Shown: positions 1 to 6,619 of the stretch, one piece after another
Layout of the letters: each line of letters begins with the position of its first letter
Position numbering within the stretch: the stretch's first letter is position 1
Source of the DNA: Desulfobacterales bacterium
GTDB taxonomy: Bacteria; Desulfobacterota; Desulfobacteria; Desulfobacterales; DAOWNP01
NCBI GenBank assembly: GCA_030149595.1
Contig: JASFBI010000018.1
Coordinates: forward strand, 1 to 11,502
Length of the DNA stretch: 11,502 nucleotides
Direction: 5' to 3'
Notes under the pieces: model-generated
Told to the model about the DNA's origin: nothing
The model's input: the letters and a program-made list of their open reading frames with translations, nothing else
Databases searched by the model: none
Made by a program: the position numbers and the translations under genes

Positions 1-2
1 GA

Positions 3-272
3 GAGGGGAGTATAAAAGGTCAAAATAAAAAATGGAAATCAATAAAAGATCCTGCAGATAAATTTATTTTAAAATTCACTAATAATGATGTGTCACGCTT
101 TTTAAAAAATCAGCAGGCAACCTTAAAGGACGAATATGGGGAGATTTTTCTTACCAATAAATTTGGTGCCTTAGTTGCGTCAACTTCAAAGCTGTCAACT
201 TTTACCTTGTATCTCCCTTTTTTACTGGGGAAGGGCAGTCCTCTCCCCAGTAAAACAGATGTAAAAATCTAA
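3..272 (+). pseudogene. Remnant of a Cache-type sensor domain (two-component signalling protein), 5' end outside window
   Basis: An uninterrupted frame enters from the left edge and stops at 270-272. Its middle part (about 90-203), including the stretch EYGEIFLTNKFGALVAST, resembles the extracellular Cache/PDC sensing domains of histidine kinases common in Desulfobacterales; this is recalled from family knowledge, not searched. In such proteins the next residues normally include a Trp-rich motif and then a membrane segment and kinase domain. Here the similarity stops after about position 203 and is replaced by 22 unrelated residues and a stop. No Trp-rich continuation is visible in the other plus frames. 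I read it as a truncated gene, not a simple frameshift. The internal ATG at 90 has no convincing ribosome site. The frame converges on def with only 7 bp between them. Confidence 0.5.
220..255. repeat. Perfect palindrome, 12-bp arms
   Basis: The arms are TTTTACTGGGGA at 220-231 and TCCCCAGTAAAA at 244-255, with a 12-nt centre that can add three inner pairs (AGG/CCT). The stem has T on its 5' side and A on its 3' side on both strands, so it lacks the U-tract of an intrinsic terminator in either direction. It lies just beyond the point where the sensor-domain similarity ends and just downstream of def. It could be a palindromic repeat element or the scar of a deletion or insertion. Confidence 0.6.
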
Positions 273-279
273 CAGGCCA

Positions 280-792
280 TTACTGGTTTTTTTTATTCTT
301 TTTTTGTTTTTTTATATAGATCTGTCTTTTTAAAGGACTGATTCTTTTAATAAACAAAATTCCGTTTAAATGGTCTATTTCATGTTGAAGGATAACAGAT
401 AAAAGGTCTTGAGCTTCTATATTTATCTTGTCGCCGTTTTTATCTGTTGCAGTAACTTTAACAGAAGCTGCTCTTTTTACATCAGACCTATAGTCAGGGA
501 CACTTAAACACCCTTCATTTTTAGAAGTAAAAGAGCCTTCTGTTGAAATTATTTCAGGGTTAATTAATGTAATTAACTCTTTTTTTTCTGAATTTGTCTG
601 GGCATAATCATAGATAATTATTCTCTTGTTAATACCAACCTGGGTTGCAGCAAGACCGACTCCTTCAAATTTATACATGGTTTCTGCCATGTTATCTATA
701 ATAGATAACATATTTTCATCTATATTTTTTACAGGTTCAGCTATACGCTCTAAAAAAACATCTGGATATGTTAAAACTTTAAGTATTGTCAT
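280..792 (-). CDS. def: Peptide deformylase
   Basis: Cytoplasmic metalloenzyme that removes the formyl group from the N-terminal methionine of new proteins. All three family motifs are visible: GVGLAATQVG (residues 44-53, with Gln51), EGCLSV (93-98, metal ligand Cys95) and QHEIDH (136-141, ligands His137 and His141, catalytic Glu138). The 170-aa length is normal. The frame can be extended upstream to an ATG at 834, but family members begin close to the MTILKVLTYPD seen at 792. A TATAAT-like box at 840-845 would also start transcription near 833, leaving about 40 nt of leader for the 792 start and none for the longer one. Neither start has a clear Shine-Dalgarno site. The C-terminus ends in a Lys-rich tail. 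It lies 197 bp downstream of ribF on the same strand. Confidence 0.95.
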   Translation of the reverse strand: MTILKVLTYPDVFLERIAEPVKNIDENMLSIIDNMAETMYKFEGVGLAATQVGINKRIIIYDYAQTNSEKKELITLINPEIISTEGSFTSKNEGCLSVPDYRSDVKRAASVKVTATDKNGDKINIEAQDLLSVILQHEIDHLNGILFIKRISPLKRQIYIKKQKKNKKNQ

Positions 793-839
793 AATATAAA
801 AATAAAATATAATTTGAAATAAGCATGAAGGCATAAATT

Positions 840-845
840 ATTATA
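840..845 (-). promoter_or_regulatory. Possible -10 box upstream of def
   Basis: TATAAT on the minus strand, about 48 bp before the preferred def start codon. No good -35 hexamer is seen at the usual spacing; the nearest match, TTGCAA at 867-872, lies 21 bp away. The surroundings are very AT-rich, so a chance match is possible. Confidence 0.3.
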
Positions 846-919
846 AAATTTCATGGCAAAATTTATTTGCAAAAAAATATAAATATTTATGTACATATGC
901 TTAGTATATACAGATTAAA

Positions 920-950
920 GATGTGCAGATCTAATTATAGTCTGTACATC
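920..950. repeat. Inverted repeat/hairpin between ribF and def
   Basis: Ten-base arms GATGTGCAGA (920-929) and TCTGTACATC (941-950) around an 11-nt loop. The single mismatch becomes a G-U pair in plus-strand RNA. It lies 40 bp beyond the ribF stop codon. It could end or stabilise the ribF transcript, but no U-tract follows it in the ribF direction, so a terminator call is weak. Confidence 0.4.
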
Positions 951-989
951 CTGAAAAATTAAAGGTGATGAAAACAAAAAAACTACTCT

Positions 990-1922
990 TTATTCTTTAA
1001 GAAGTTTTCTTGCTATTAAAATATCTTTACCTATCTGTCTGGAAAGTTCCTCTATATTGTTAAACTTTTTTTCTTCTCTTAATTTTGAAACAAAATTAAC
1101 TCTTATTTTTTCATTATATATGTTTTGTGAAAAATCAAGTATATGAACTTCAACAGTAAAAATATGATCAGCAAATGTTGGGCTGAATCCAATATTTGCA
1201 ACTCCTTTATACATTTTTTTACCAGTTTCTACAGTAACCGCATAAACACCTTTTTTAGGGCTAAGCTCATCTGTTAAATTAATATTTGCCGTTGGAAATC
1301 CAAGAAGCTTGCCTCCTCGATCCCGTCCCTGTTCAACTCTGCCTCTGATCTGGTAATATCTGCCTAATGCTTTTGCTGCTTTTCCAACCTGTCCTTTTTG
1401 AACGATTTCTCTGATTAGTGTACTGCTTATTTTTGTGTTACTTTTTTCTGTTTTTTGCCAGTTTGCCACAAAAACATCAAAGCCAAGGGCTTTTTGATAT
1501 TTTTTTAAAAATGCTATATTGCCCTCTCTGTTTTTACCAAAGGCGTAATCATTACCTATTACAATGGCTTTAGTTCCAATCTGTTTTACAAGAATATCTT
1601 TTACAAAAAAATCTGCTGTAACAGATGCAAATTTTTTTGTAAAAGGTATGCAAATTAATACATGGATTCCAGCAGCAGCTATAAGTTCTGTTTTTTGTTC
1701 ATAAAGAGTTATTAAAGGTGGATGGCCACTGTTTTTTAGAACTCTTGCAGGATGAGGTTTAAAGGTAATGGCAATAGCAGTTCCGTCTATTTTTTCAGCT
1801 ATTTTTAAAACTTTTTTAAAAAGATATTGGTGTCCTGTATGTACACCATCAAAATTTCCTATGGTTACAACTGAATTTTTAAATGGTGTTTTGATTTTTT
1901 CAAAATTTTCTATAATTTGCAT
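990..1922 (-). CDS. ribF: Bifunctional riboflavin kinase / FAD synthetase
   Basis: Makes FMN from riboflavin and ATP, then FAD from FMN and ATP, in the cytoplasm. The N-terminal nucleotidyltransferase part shows GNFDGVHTGH (residues 22-31), the ATP-binding HxGH signature, and NDYAFGKNREGN (124-135). The C-terminal riboflavin kinase part shows GGKLLGFPTANI (203-214), in which the PTAN motif binds the nucleotide and metal, and NIGFSPTF (243-250). Glu258 in the FTVEVHILDF stretch corresponds to the conserved kinase-domain acid. The 310-aa length is typical of prokaryotic RibF. The ATG at 1920-1922 has an AGGA site about 7 nt upstream. Supply of FAD and FMN fits the flavoproteins encoded further right, though ribF is a housekeeping gene and def is its usual kind of neighbour. 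Confidence 0.96.
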   Translation of the reverse strand: MQIIENFEKIKTPFKNSVVTIGNFDGVHTGHQYLFKKVLKIAEKIDGTAIAITFKPHPARVLKNSGHPPLITLYEQKTELIAAAGIHVLICIPFTKKFASVTADFFVKDILVKQIGTKAIVIGNDYAFGKNREGNIAFLKKYQKALGFDVFVANWQKTEKSNTKISSTLIREIVQKGQVGKAAKALGRYYQIRGRVEQGRDRGGKLLGFPTANINLTDELSPKKGVYAVTVETGKKMYKGVANIGFSPTFADHIFTVEVHILDFSQNIYNEKIRVNFVSKLREEKKFNNIEELSRQIGKDILIARKLLKE

Positions 1923-1949
1923 AAATAATTCCTGAAATATATGTAATAC

Positions 1950-1978
1950 TTGACTTAATTAATCAAAATATATATATA
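1950..1978 (+). promoter_or_regulatory. Possible promoter, TTGACT-17-TATATA
   Basis: A -35 box TTGACT (1950-1955) and a -10 box TATATA (1973-1978) with 17-bp spacing on the plus strand, pointing toward tRNA-Leu. The start would be near 1985, just before the large palindrome at 1992-2034, so that hairpin would sit in the precursor leader. A second, nearer candidate is TTGATT (2025-2030) with TATTGA (2048-2053), which would start almost at the tRNA. Local AT-richness makes both tentative. Confidence 0.35.
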
Positions 1979-1991
1979 GAAAAAAATTAGT

Positions 1992-2034
1992 GTTTAATCA
2001 ATATTTTTTTATATATAAAAAATATTGATTAAAC
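1992..2034. repeat. Perfect 18-bp inverted repeat upstream of tRNA-Leu
   Basis: Arms GTTTAATCAATATTTTTT (1992-2009) and its exact reverse complement (2017-2034) around the 7-nt loop TATATAT. The stem is nearly all A-T. It lies 28 bp before the tRNA and between divergently transcribed ribF and tRNA-Leu. It may be a regulator site, a cruciform-prone element or a weak terminator; the sequence alone does not decide. Confidence 0.65.
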
Positions 2035-2062
2035 AGTTAATAAAGGTTATTGATAACTTTAT

Positions 2063-2149
2063 GCCGAAGTGGCGGAATTGGTAGACGCGCTAGGTTCAGG
2101 ATCTAGTGGATGTATTTTCGTGGGAGTTCGAGTCTCCCCTTCGGCACCA
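2063..2149 (+). tRNA. tRNA-Leu (anticodon CAG)
   Basis: Reads leucine CUG codons. The 7-bp acceptor stem is GCCGAAG (2063-2069) with CTTCGGC (2139-2145), followed by discriminator A and an encoded CCA (2147-2149). The anticodon stem-loop is CTAGG-TTCAGGA-TCTAG, giving CAG at loop positions 34-36. The TpsiC arm carries GTTCGAGTC. The D-arm and a long variable arm (around 2109-2122) mark a class II tRNA, as expected for leucine. Length 87 nt including CCA. It is the only intact plus-strand gene here. No clear terminator is seen directly after it. Confidence 0.97.
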
Positions 2150-2360
2150 ATTCTCAAAGCATTGCAATTCTAATAGATTTTTTGACAAATAATTTGTAGA
2201 GTATTAGATTAAAGGCATTGTTAATTAAGGAAATTAGCTTCATCTCTAAAGACATTTATTAAATACAAATCCCAGATTTTTTTTATATCATTTCATATAT
2301 TACTGTTATCTAAAATTTTTAAAATTCATTTTTTTTGGTGCTGGTTGAGCAAGGATTAAG
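2150..2360. other. AT-rich intergenic stretch after tRNA-Leu
   Basis: No coding frame with recognisable content on either strand. It contains a weak nested dyad (TCTAATA ... TATTAGA around 2169-2214, with ACAAAT/ATTTGT inside) and several T-runs. Its last bases supply the ribosome site of the response-regulator stub that follows. No integrase or attachment-site duplication of the tRNA 3' end is seen nearby. Confidence 0.5.
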
Positions 2361-2405
2361 ATGGCAAACGTTTTGATTATTGATGATAATAAGGAATTGG
2401 AATGA
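2361..2405 (+). pseudogene. 14-codon N-terminal stub of a response regulator
   Basis: ATG at 2361 opens the peptide MANVLIIDDNKELE and then TGA at 2403-2405. This is the characteristic first beta strand and acidic pair (Asp-Asp) of a CheY-like receiver domain, which normally continues for another 100 or more residues. An AGGA-like site (AAGGATTAAG, 2351-2360) sits at working distance, so the start region of a real gene appears to be preserved. The terminator follows within 20 bp, so the rest of the gene has been deleted. Together with the sensor fragment at the left edge, it suggests decay of two-component genes in this area. The match is short, but the pattern is distinctive. Confidence 0.55.
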
Positions 2406-2410
2406 GATAA

Positions 2411-2457
2411 AATAAAAAGATCATTTTAGCACCCTTGTAAAGGGGGCTAAAATTTTT
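2411..2457 (-). terminator. Two-way intrinsic terminator after the acetyl-CoA transferase gene
   Basis: Stem TTTTAGC-A-CCC (2424-2434) pairs with GGG-G-GCTAAAA (2442-2452), with one internal mismatch and a 7-nt loop. On the minus strand, 11 nt after the 722-aa gene's stop codon, the hairpin is followed by TGATCTTTTTATTTT. On the plus strand it is followed by TTTTT (2453-2457), so it can also stop transcription coming from the tRNA and the response-regulator stub. Confidence 0.8.
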
Positions 2458-2463
2458 GGTTGG

Positions 2464-4632
2464 TTACAAATGACCGGCCAAAGAGAGTGCATGAATCAGC
2501 ATCTTTTGCAGAACATCTTCTTTTACAGAGGCTGCTTTTTCAAGTTCCATTCTTTCAAGATAAGGATATGCTTTAGCAGGTATAGTTGCATATGCTGTTT
2601 TCATCTCGGCATATGATGTACGCTCAATTTTCATTTTTGCTTTGAACTGTTTTAATGAGCTGGCAATTACCAGCTCTTCTCTGGTTAAAGCACTTCCAAA
2701 TGGAAATAAAGGAAACAGTTTTTCTTTTTTATAGGGTTTTAAAGTGTTTGTAATTGTTTCTGGATAATTATTTTTGAATCTGTCAGGAATGCAATAATTT
2801 GATGGAATTTTTCTTGCATTTTTTGCCTGTTTGAGCAAATTTTCCTGAAATCTTGAATCAGTAATATTTAGTATAGCTGCAATAACTTCTTTATCGGATC
2901 GGCCTTTAAGATCAGCTATCCCATATTCAGTTACTATTATATCTCTTAAATGTCTTGGAATTGTAATATGACCGTAATTAAAAACTACATTTGATTTTGT
3001 AACATTATTTTTTTTCCGGGTAGTTTTAATCATTAAAATACCACGGGCATCTTCAAGAGCATGGGCCATGGTAACAAAATTATACTGCCCGCCAACACCA
3101 CTTACAACAAGGCCATCATAATATGCATCAGAGACCACAGCACCAGACAGAGTAAGTTTCATTCCGGCATTTATAAACCTGGCATTTGTTCTTTGAAGAC
3201 GTTTGATCTCTTCATTTCCATATAATTGATTAACATATTCCACACCTGTCATGTTAATAATTTTACGCTCATCTTCACTCATATTATTTAAAGAATCATA
3301 GAAATCTTCGGGTCCTAAAAAGAAAGATCCATGGAGGGCAACTCCACCCTTTAAATTCTTACCAAGACAATTTTCTGCAACCTTTGAGAGATTACCCTCT
3401 TTGGTAAAATCAGCTTCAATGCTCTTTGAGCCGTTTATAATATATCCATCTTCAAATTTTAATTGATCCTTGAAAATTCCATATTTTTTTAAATACTTAA
3501 AATTATCTTTTGTAAGCTTTTTGGCTATTACATTATTATCTATTAATGCAGTAAATGAAGATGGGGTTACTTTATCTGCTATCTTCTTCTCATTAATAAG
3601 TTTTTGAAGGTTAATATCATCATAAACTTTTCTTTTTACAATACCGCTTTTGTAAAGGCGCATAAAGCCATCAACCAGCATTTCTGTTGAACCATATATG
3701 CCCTTGTCAAAAACTCCGGTATCACCATAATCAGCTATGAGTTTTTCATTGTTTTCTACAAGTTTTAAATCATTTAATAAAGAGTTATAAACACTGTTAT
3801 GTTTATGCCGAAGTATTAATCCATAAACAATTGCATCTCCCAGAGCACCAATGCCAATCTGCAGAGTACCGCCATCCTGAACCATAACACTTGCATTTAA
3901 GCCTATCATGTAATCAACGTCTGTAACAGATACTTTAGGTGGGGCAAACAGTTTAAAATCATACGATGGATTGTCGATAATTACATCAAAATCTTCAGCT
4001 TCCCGTACTGCATCACCATACATAAATGGCAGATTATTATTTATTTGACCAACCACTACAGATTTGTGTCCACCTGCCTCCTTTGCTTTTAAACGTCTTT
4101 CCAGTTCAATAGTAGTATCTGCATTAGAGCTTGCACTGTAAAGTGTCTTGCCGTTAATATTTTTTTTTGTCATAAGCTGGGCTGATAAATTTAACCCCAT
4201 ATTTATCATATCTCTGGGAATATGAGTGTAATTTGAACTAATATAATTCTGTTGAACATGATCTGATTTTAAGAAACCACCTGCCTTTGTATAGAACTCA
4301 TACAGAAAGACATTGGAAGGCAGTTCTTCTTTTCTTAAATCAAGCATGTATTCAAAACTGGGAAAATCTCCGAAAATTCTCTTTGCAAAGGGCTCGGTAA
4401 GCCTGCGGTTAAGTCCATTTTTAGCAGAAGGAACTTCAACGGTCAAAGCTGTTAAGATTTTCAATTCAATTTCAGAGTCATCCTTGGCTCGCTGATATAA
4501 ACGATTTATAAACTGATTTGGTTTTCCAAGGGCAAAAGGCAAAGCACAAACAACTTTTTTACCTATTTTCCTGATAATATCATCAATACATTTGTCAATA
4601 TCCTTATAAACTGTTCCACTCCTGTTTCCCAT
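2464..4632 (-). CDS. Large acetyl-CoA hydrolase/transferase family protein
   Basis: Probably moves CoA between acetyl-CoA (or another acyl-CoA) and a carboxylic acid, or hydrolyses it; the acceptor cannot be read from sequence. Family marks: GIGALGDAI (residues 260-268), a STEML stretch with Glu317 aligned to the catalytic glutamate of family I CoA-transferases, SGVGGQYNF (511-519) and VTEYGIADLKGRSD (567-580). At 722 aa it is much longer than the usual 430-520. Extra length lies at the N-terminus, in an insertion of roughly 85-95 residues after the Glu317 region (about 340-430), and at the C-terminus (about 600-722). No signal peptide or membrane segment is seen, so it is cytoplasmic. The ATG at 4630-4632 has AGAAGG 6 nt upstream. 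It is monocistronic, with its own promoter and terminator. In anaerobes of this type it would serve acetate or propionate activation or release (inference). Confidence 0.85.
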   Translation of the reverse strand: MGNRSGTVYKDIDKCIDDIIRKIGKKVVCALPFALGKPNQFINRLYQRAKDDSEIELKILTALTVEVPSAKNGLNRRLTEPFAKRIFGDFPSFEYMLDLRKEELPSNVFLYEFYTKAGGFLKSDHVQQNYISSNYTHIPRDMINMGLNLSAQLMTKKNINGKTLYSASSNADTTIELERRLKAKEAGGHKSVVVGQINNNLPFMYGDAVREAEDFDVIIDNPSYDFKLFAPPKVSVTDVDYMIGLNASVMVQDGGTLQIGIGALGDAIVYGLILRHKHNSVYNSLLNDLKLVENNEKLIADYGDTGVFDKGIYGSTEMLVDGFMRLYKSGIVKRKVYDDINLQKLINEKKIADKVTPSSFTALIDNNVIAKKLTKDNFKYLKKYGIFKDQLKFEDGYIINGSKSIEADFTKEGNLSKVAENCLGKNLKGGVALHGSFFLGPEDFYDSLNNMSEDERKIINMTGVEYVNQLYGNEEIKRLQRTNARFINAGMKLTLSGAVVSDAYYDGLVVSGVGGQYNFVTMAHALEDARGILMIKTTRKKNNVTKSNVVFNYGHITIPRHLRDIIVTEYGIADLKGRSDKEVIAAILNITDSRFQENLLKQAKNARKIPSNYCIPDRFKNNYPETITNTLKPYKKEKLFPLFPFGSALTREELVIASSLKQFKAKMKIERTSYAEMKTAYATIPAKAYPYLERMELEKAASVKEDVLQKMLIHALSLAGHL

Positions 4633-4696
4633 AATAAGCCTTCTTTAAATTTTTTTAAAAATACAAAATAATTACAACATTATTCATAATCCACAA

Positions 4697-4758
4697 AAAA
4701 CTATTCTTAACAAATGGTAAATGTAAACCTGTATTTATTATTTGTCAAGAATAGTTTT
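4697..4758. promoter_or_regulatory. Paired inverted 19-bp sites bracketing the promoter (likely operator)
   Basis: The site at 4697-4715 (AAAACTATTCTTAACAAAT) and that at 4740-4758 are reverse complements with 18 of 19 positions matching. They are separated by 24 bp; centre to centre is 43 bp, about four helical turns. One site overlaps the -35 element and the other overlaps the predicted start site. This is the arrangement expected for a regulator that binds both sites on the same DNA face. The transcript would contain only part of one arm, so an RNA hairpin is not the likely role. The regulator is unknown and not encoded in the window. Confidence 0.55.
4720..4748 (-). promoter_or_regulatory. 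Promoter of the acetyl-CoA transferase gene, TTGACA-17-TACATT
   Basis: Minus-strand -35 TTGACA (4743-4748, a full consensus match), 17-bp spacer and -10 TACATT (4720-4725). Transcription would start near 4713 and leave a leader of about 80 nt before the ATG at 4632. The two arms of a 19-bp inverted repeat cover the -35 box and the start site. Confidence 0.6.
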
Positions 4759-4770
4759 GAGTTTGAATTC

Positions 4771-4790
4771 ATATTATTTCATATTATTTC
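4771..4790. repeat. Tandem duplication of a 10-mer
   Basis: ATATTATTTC occurs twice in immediate succession, just upstream of the inverted-repeat promoter. It may be slippage in AT-rich DNA or part of a regulatory region. Confidence 0.6.
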
Positions 4791-5002
4791 AAGCAGTTAT
4801 TGTGACTTGCAACTTAACAATCCATATTGCTTTTCATAAAATCAGGAGATGTTGCCAATAAGTGACTTAGGATAAAATAAAAGCTTTACCATTAACAGGA
4901 CTATTCAGCAGTTTTAAAGATTTGCACTTCTGCTGCTAAACCAGTGTAAGCATTGTAAAGAAATCAGTTCAGCAGAAAAGATCTGTGGTATTTCTGGCAA
5001 GA
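4791..5002. other. Intergenic stretch without a recognisable gene
   Basis: No frame with recognisable protein content on either strand. Short CAGCAG and CTGCTG words recur (around 4907, 4931 and 4971), which could pair in RNA, but no known RNA family is recognised. A weak plus-strand promoter-like pair (TTGTGA at 4800-4805, CATATT at 4823-4828) is present. There is no downstream feature to support a plus-strand transcript except the hairpin at 5003-5030. Confidence 0.4.
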
Positions 5003-5030
5003 AGTACACCAAGGCTTTGCCTGGTGCACT
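5003..5030 (-). terminator. Strong hairpin in the 3' region after nfnB
   Basis: Left arm 5003-5015 and right arm 5019-5030 form twelve pairs around a 3-nt loop, with one bulged A (5012). The A/C mismatch at 5006/5027 on the plus strand becomes a G-U pair in minus-strand RNA, so the fold suits an nfnB-direction transcript best. In that direction no U-tract follows. On the plus strand ATTATTTTTT follows directly, but those T's belong to the adjacent repeat copy. It is either a factor-dependent end or 3' stabiliser for nfnAB mRNA, or a plus-strand terminator. Confidence 0.4.
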
Positions 5031-5031
5031 A

Positions 5032-5094
5032 TTATTTTTTATATGAAACTCCGTCCAACAGACCGTATTTATGAGAGTTTCAATTTTCGTTGTG
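5032..5094. repeat. 63-bp intergenic repeat, copy 1 (after nfnB)
   Basis: Matches the sequence at 6620-6682 at 60 of 63 positions with no gaps. The core is an 8-bp stem TGAAACTC (5044-5051) / GAGTTTCA (5075-5082), with a 23-nt loop that can fold further through GTC/GAC. It starts 73 bp beyond the nfnB stop codon. Between the stop and the repeat lies a GC-rich dyad (CCGGCCATGCCGG, 5117-5129, which can also pair with GGCCGG at 5094-5099). Differences between the copies fall in the loop and flank, not in the stem. Confidence 0.85.
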
Positions 5095-5167
5095 GCCGGT
5101 AAAGAATAACCATGCTCCGGCCATGCCGGTTTATATCAAAGCTTTGTCAACGCTTATCATTACTTAT

Positions 5168-6580
5168 TTACCAGCCAATACTGAGGTATTCATGTATTGA
5201 ATCAGCTGCCTGTCTGCCTGCTCCCATTGCAAGAATAACAGTTGCAGATCCTGTTACAATATCTCCGCCTGCCCAAACCGCTTTTTTGGAAGTTTTGCCG
5301 TTTTTCTCATCAGCTACTATGTAGCCCCATTTATTTAATTCAAGTCCTTCTGTGGATTTTGTCAGAAGTGGATTTGCTCCGGCACCAACTGCTATAATAG
5401 CAAGATCACATTCAAGGTCAAATTCAGAGCCTTCTATGGGAAGAGGTCTTCTTCGTCCTGATGCATCTGGTTCTCCGAGTTTCATTTTAAGACCTGTCAT
5501 GGTGGTAAGTCGTCCATTTTCATCTCCTGAAAACTTTACAGGGCTGGTTAAAAAGAAAAATTTTACCCCTTCTTCTTCGGCATGGTGTACCTCAGCTCCC
5601 CTTGCCGGAACTTCATCCATTGTTCTTCTATAAACAATTCTTGATGTTTTTGCACCAAGTCTTAAAGCTGTTCTTGCGGAATCCATAGCAACATTTCCAG
5701 CTCCAAGGGTAATAACATTTTTCCCTTTTATTACAGGTGTATCATATTCAGGAAAAAGATAGGCCTTCATAAGATTTGAGCGTGTAAGATATTCATTTGC
5801 AGAAAAAACACCTGTAAGATTTTCACCGGGAATATTTAAAAATGTTGGAAGCCCTGCTCCAACTCCAAGATAAATAGCATCAAATCCATCGGCAAAAAGT
5901 TCTTCAAGGGTCATGGATCTGCCTATGACAGCATTACACATAACATTTACACCAATCTCTTCAAGACCTGCAACTTCAGAAAAAACTATCTCCTTGGGAA
6001 GTCTGAATTCAGGGATACCATATACTAAAACACCGCCAGGTTTATGAAAAGCTTCAAAAATAGTTACTTCATGTCCCTTTAAGATAAGATCAGAGGCAAC
6101 AGTTAAACCAGAAGGACCTGAACCAACAACAGCAACTTTTTTACCTGTTGCAGCAGCTTTTTTTGGTTTGTCTGCGGATTTCTTTTTCCGTTCGTAATCT
6201 GCTACAAATCTTTCAAGATTACCGATGGCAACAGGTTCGCCTTTTTTACCGATAATACAGTTTCCTTCACACTGTATTTCCTGGGGACAGACTCTTCCGC
6301 AAACAGCAGGCAGGCTGTTTTTCTCCCATATTTTACTTATTGCATCAGACATTCTTTCTTCTTGAATAAGTTTTATGAATCCGGGAATATCTACACCAAC
6401 AGGGCAGCCTTCAACACAGGCCGGTTTTTTGCATTGAATACACCTCGATGCTTCTATTATTGCTGTTTCTAAACTTTGTCCCATGGGAACTTCTTCGAAA
6501 TTTTTTGCTCTGACTGCTGCTTCCTGTTCAGGCATAACTTGTCTTGCAATTTTTTCTTTCTTAACTTTTTTATCTGCCAC
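5168..6580 (-). CDS. nfnB: NfnB-type large subunit of NADH-dependent ferredoxin:NADP+ oxidoreductase (GltD-like)
   Basis: Flavoprotein that, with NfnA, reversibly couples NADPH oxidation to reduction of ferredoxin and NAD+ by electron bifurcation at its FAD (known for the family). Two N-terminal cysteine groups bind 4Fe-4S clusters: Cys47, 50, 55, 59 and Cys94, 98, 104, 108. FAD binding is by GSGPSG (153-158) with Glu176. The NADPH domain shows LGAGNVAMD (292-300), and AGGDIVTGSATVI (437-449) closes the FAD site. The 470-aa length is normal. It starts at GTG (6578-6580) with GGAGG 6 nt upstream. It lies 138 bp downstream of nfnA, wider than usual, with repeat copy 2 between them. Sequence alone cannot fully separate this from a glutamate synthase small subunit, but the adjacent nfnA decides the call. 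Confidence 0.92.
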   Translation of the reverse strand: MADKKVKKEKIARQVMPEQEAAVRAKNFEEVPMGQSLETAIIEASRCIQCKKPACVEGCPVGVDIPGFIKLIQEERMSDAISKIWEKNSLPAVCGRVCPQEIQCEGNCIIGKKGEPVAIGNLERFVADYERKKKSADKPKKAAATGKKVAVVGSGPSGLTVASDLILKGHEVTIFEAFHKPGGVLVYGIPEFRLPKEIVFSEVAGLEEIGVNVMCNAVIGRSMTLEELFADGFDAIYLGVGAGLPTFLNIPGENLTGVFSANEYLTRSNLMKAYLFPEYDTPVIKGKNVITLGAGNVAMDSARTALRLGAKTSRIVYRRTMDEVPARGAEVHHAEEEGVKFFFLTSPVKFSGDENGRLTTMTGLKMKLGEPDASGRRRPLPIEGSEFDLECDLAIIAVGAGANPLLTKSTEGLELNKWGYIVADEKNGKTSKKAVWAGGDIVTGSATVILAMGAGRQAADSIHEYLSIGW

Positions 6581-6619
6581 TTTTATCCTCCGCTACAGTT
6601 TTTTGAATCCAAAACTTTT

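Noticed and set aside
793..834. Fourteen extra N-terminal residues of def from the upstream ATG
   Set aside because: Hydrophobic and aromatic residues unlike deformylase starts; the likely promoter leaves no leader for this start.
2063..2463. Integration site or genomic island at tRNA-Leu
   Set aside because: No integrase gene and no repeat of the tRNA 3' end within the window; the nearby gene stub is suggestive but insufficient.
5032..5094. Reading the 63-bp repeat as an intrinsic terminator
   Set aside because: On the minus strand, where the genes run, the stem is followed by A-rich sequence; only the plus strand has a short T-run, and no plus-strand gene is present.
5168..6580. Glutamate synthase small subunit (gltD)
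   Set aside because: The protein resembles GltD, but no glutamate synthase large subunit is present and an nfnA gene lies next to it.
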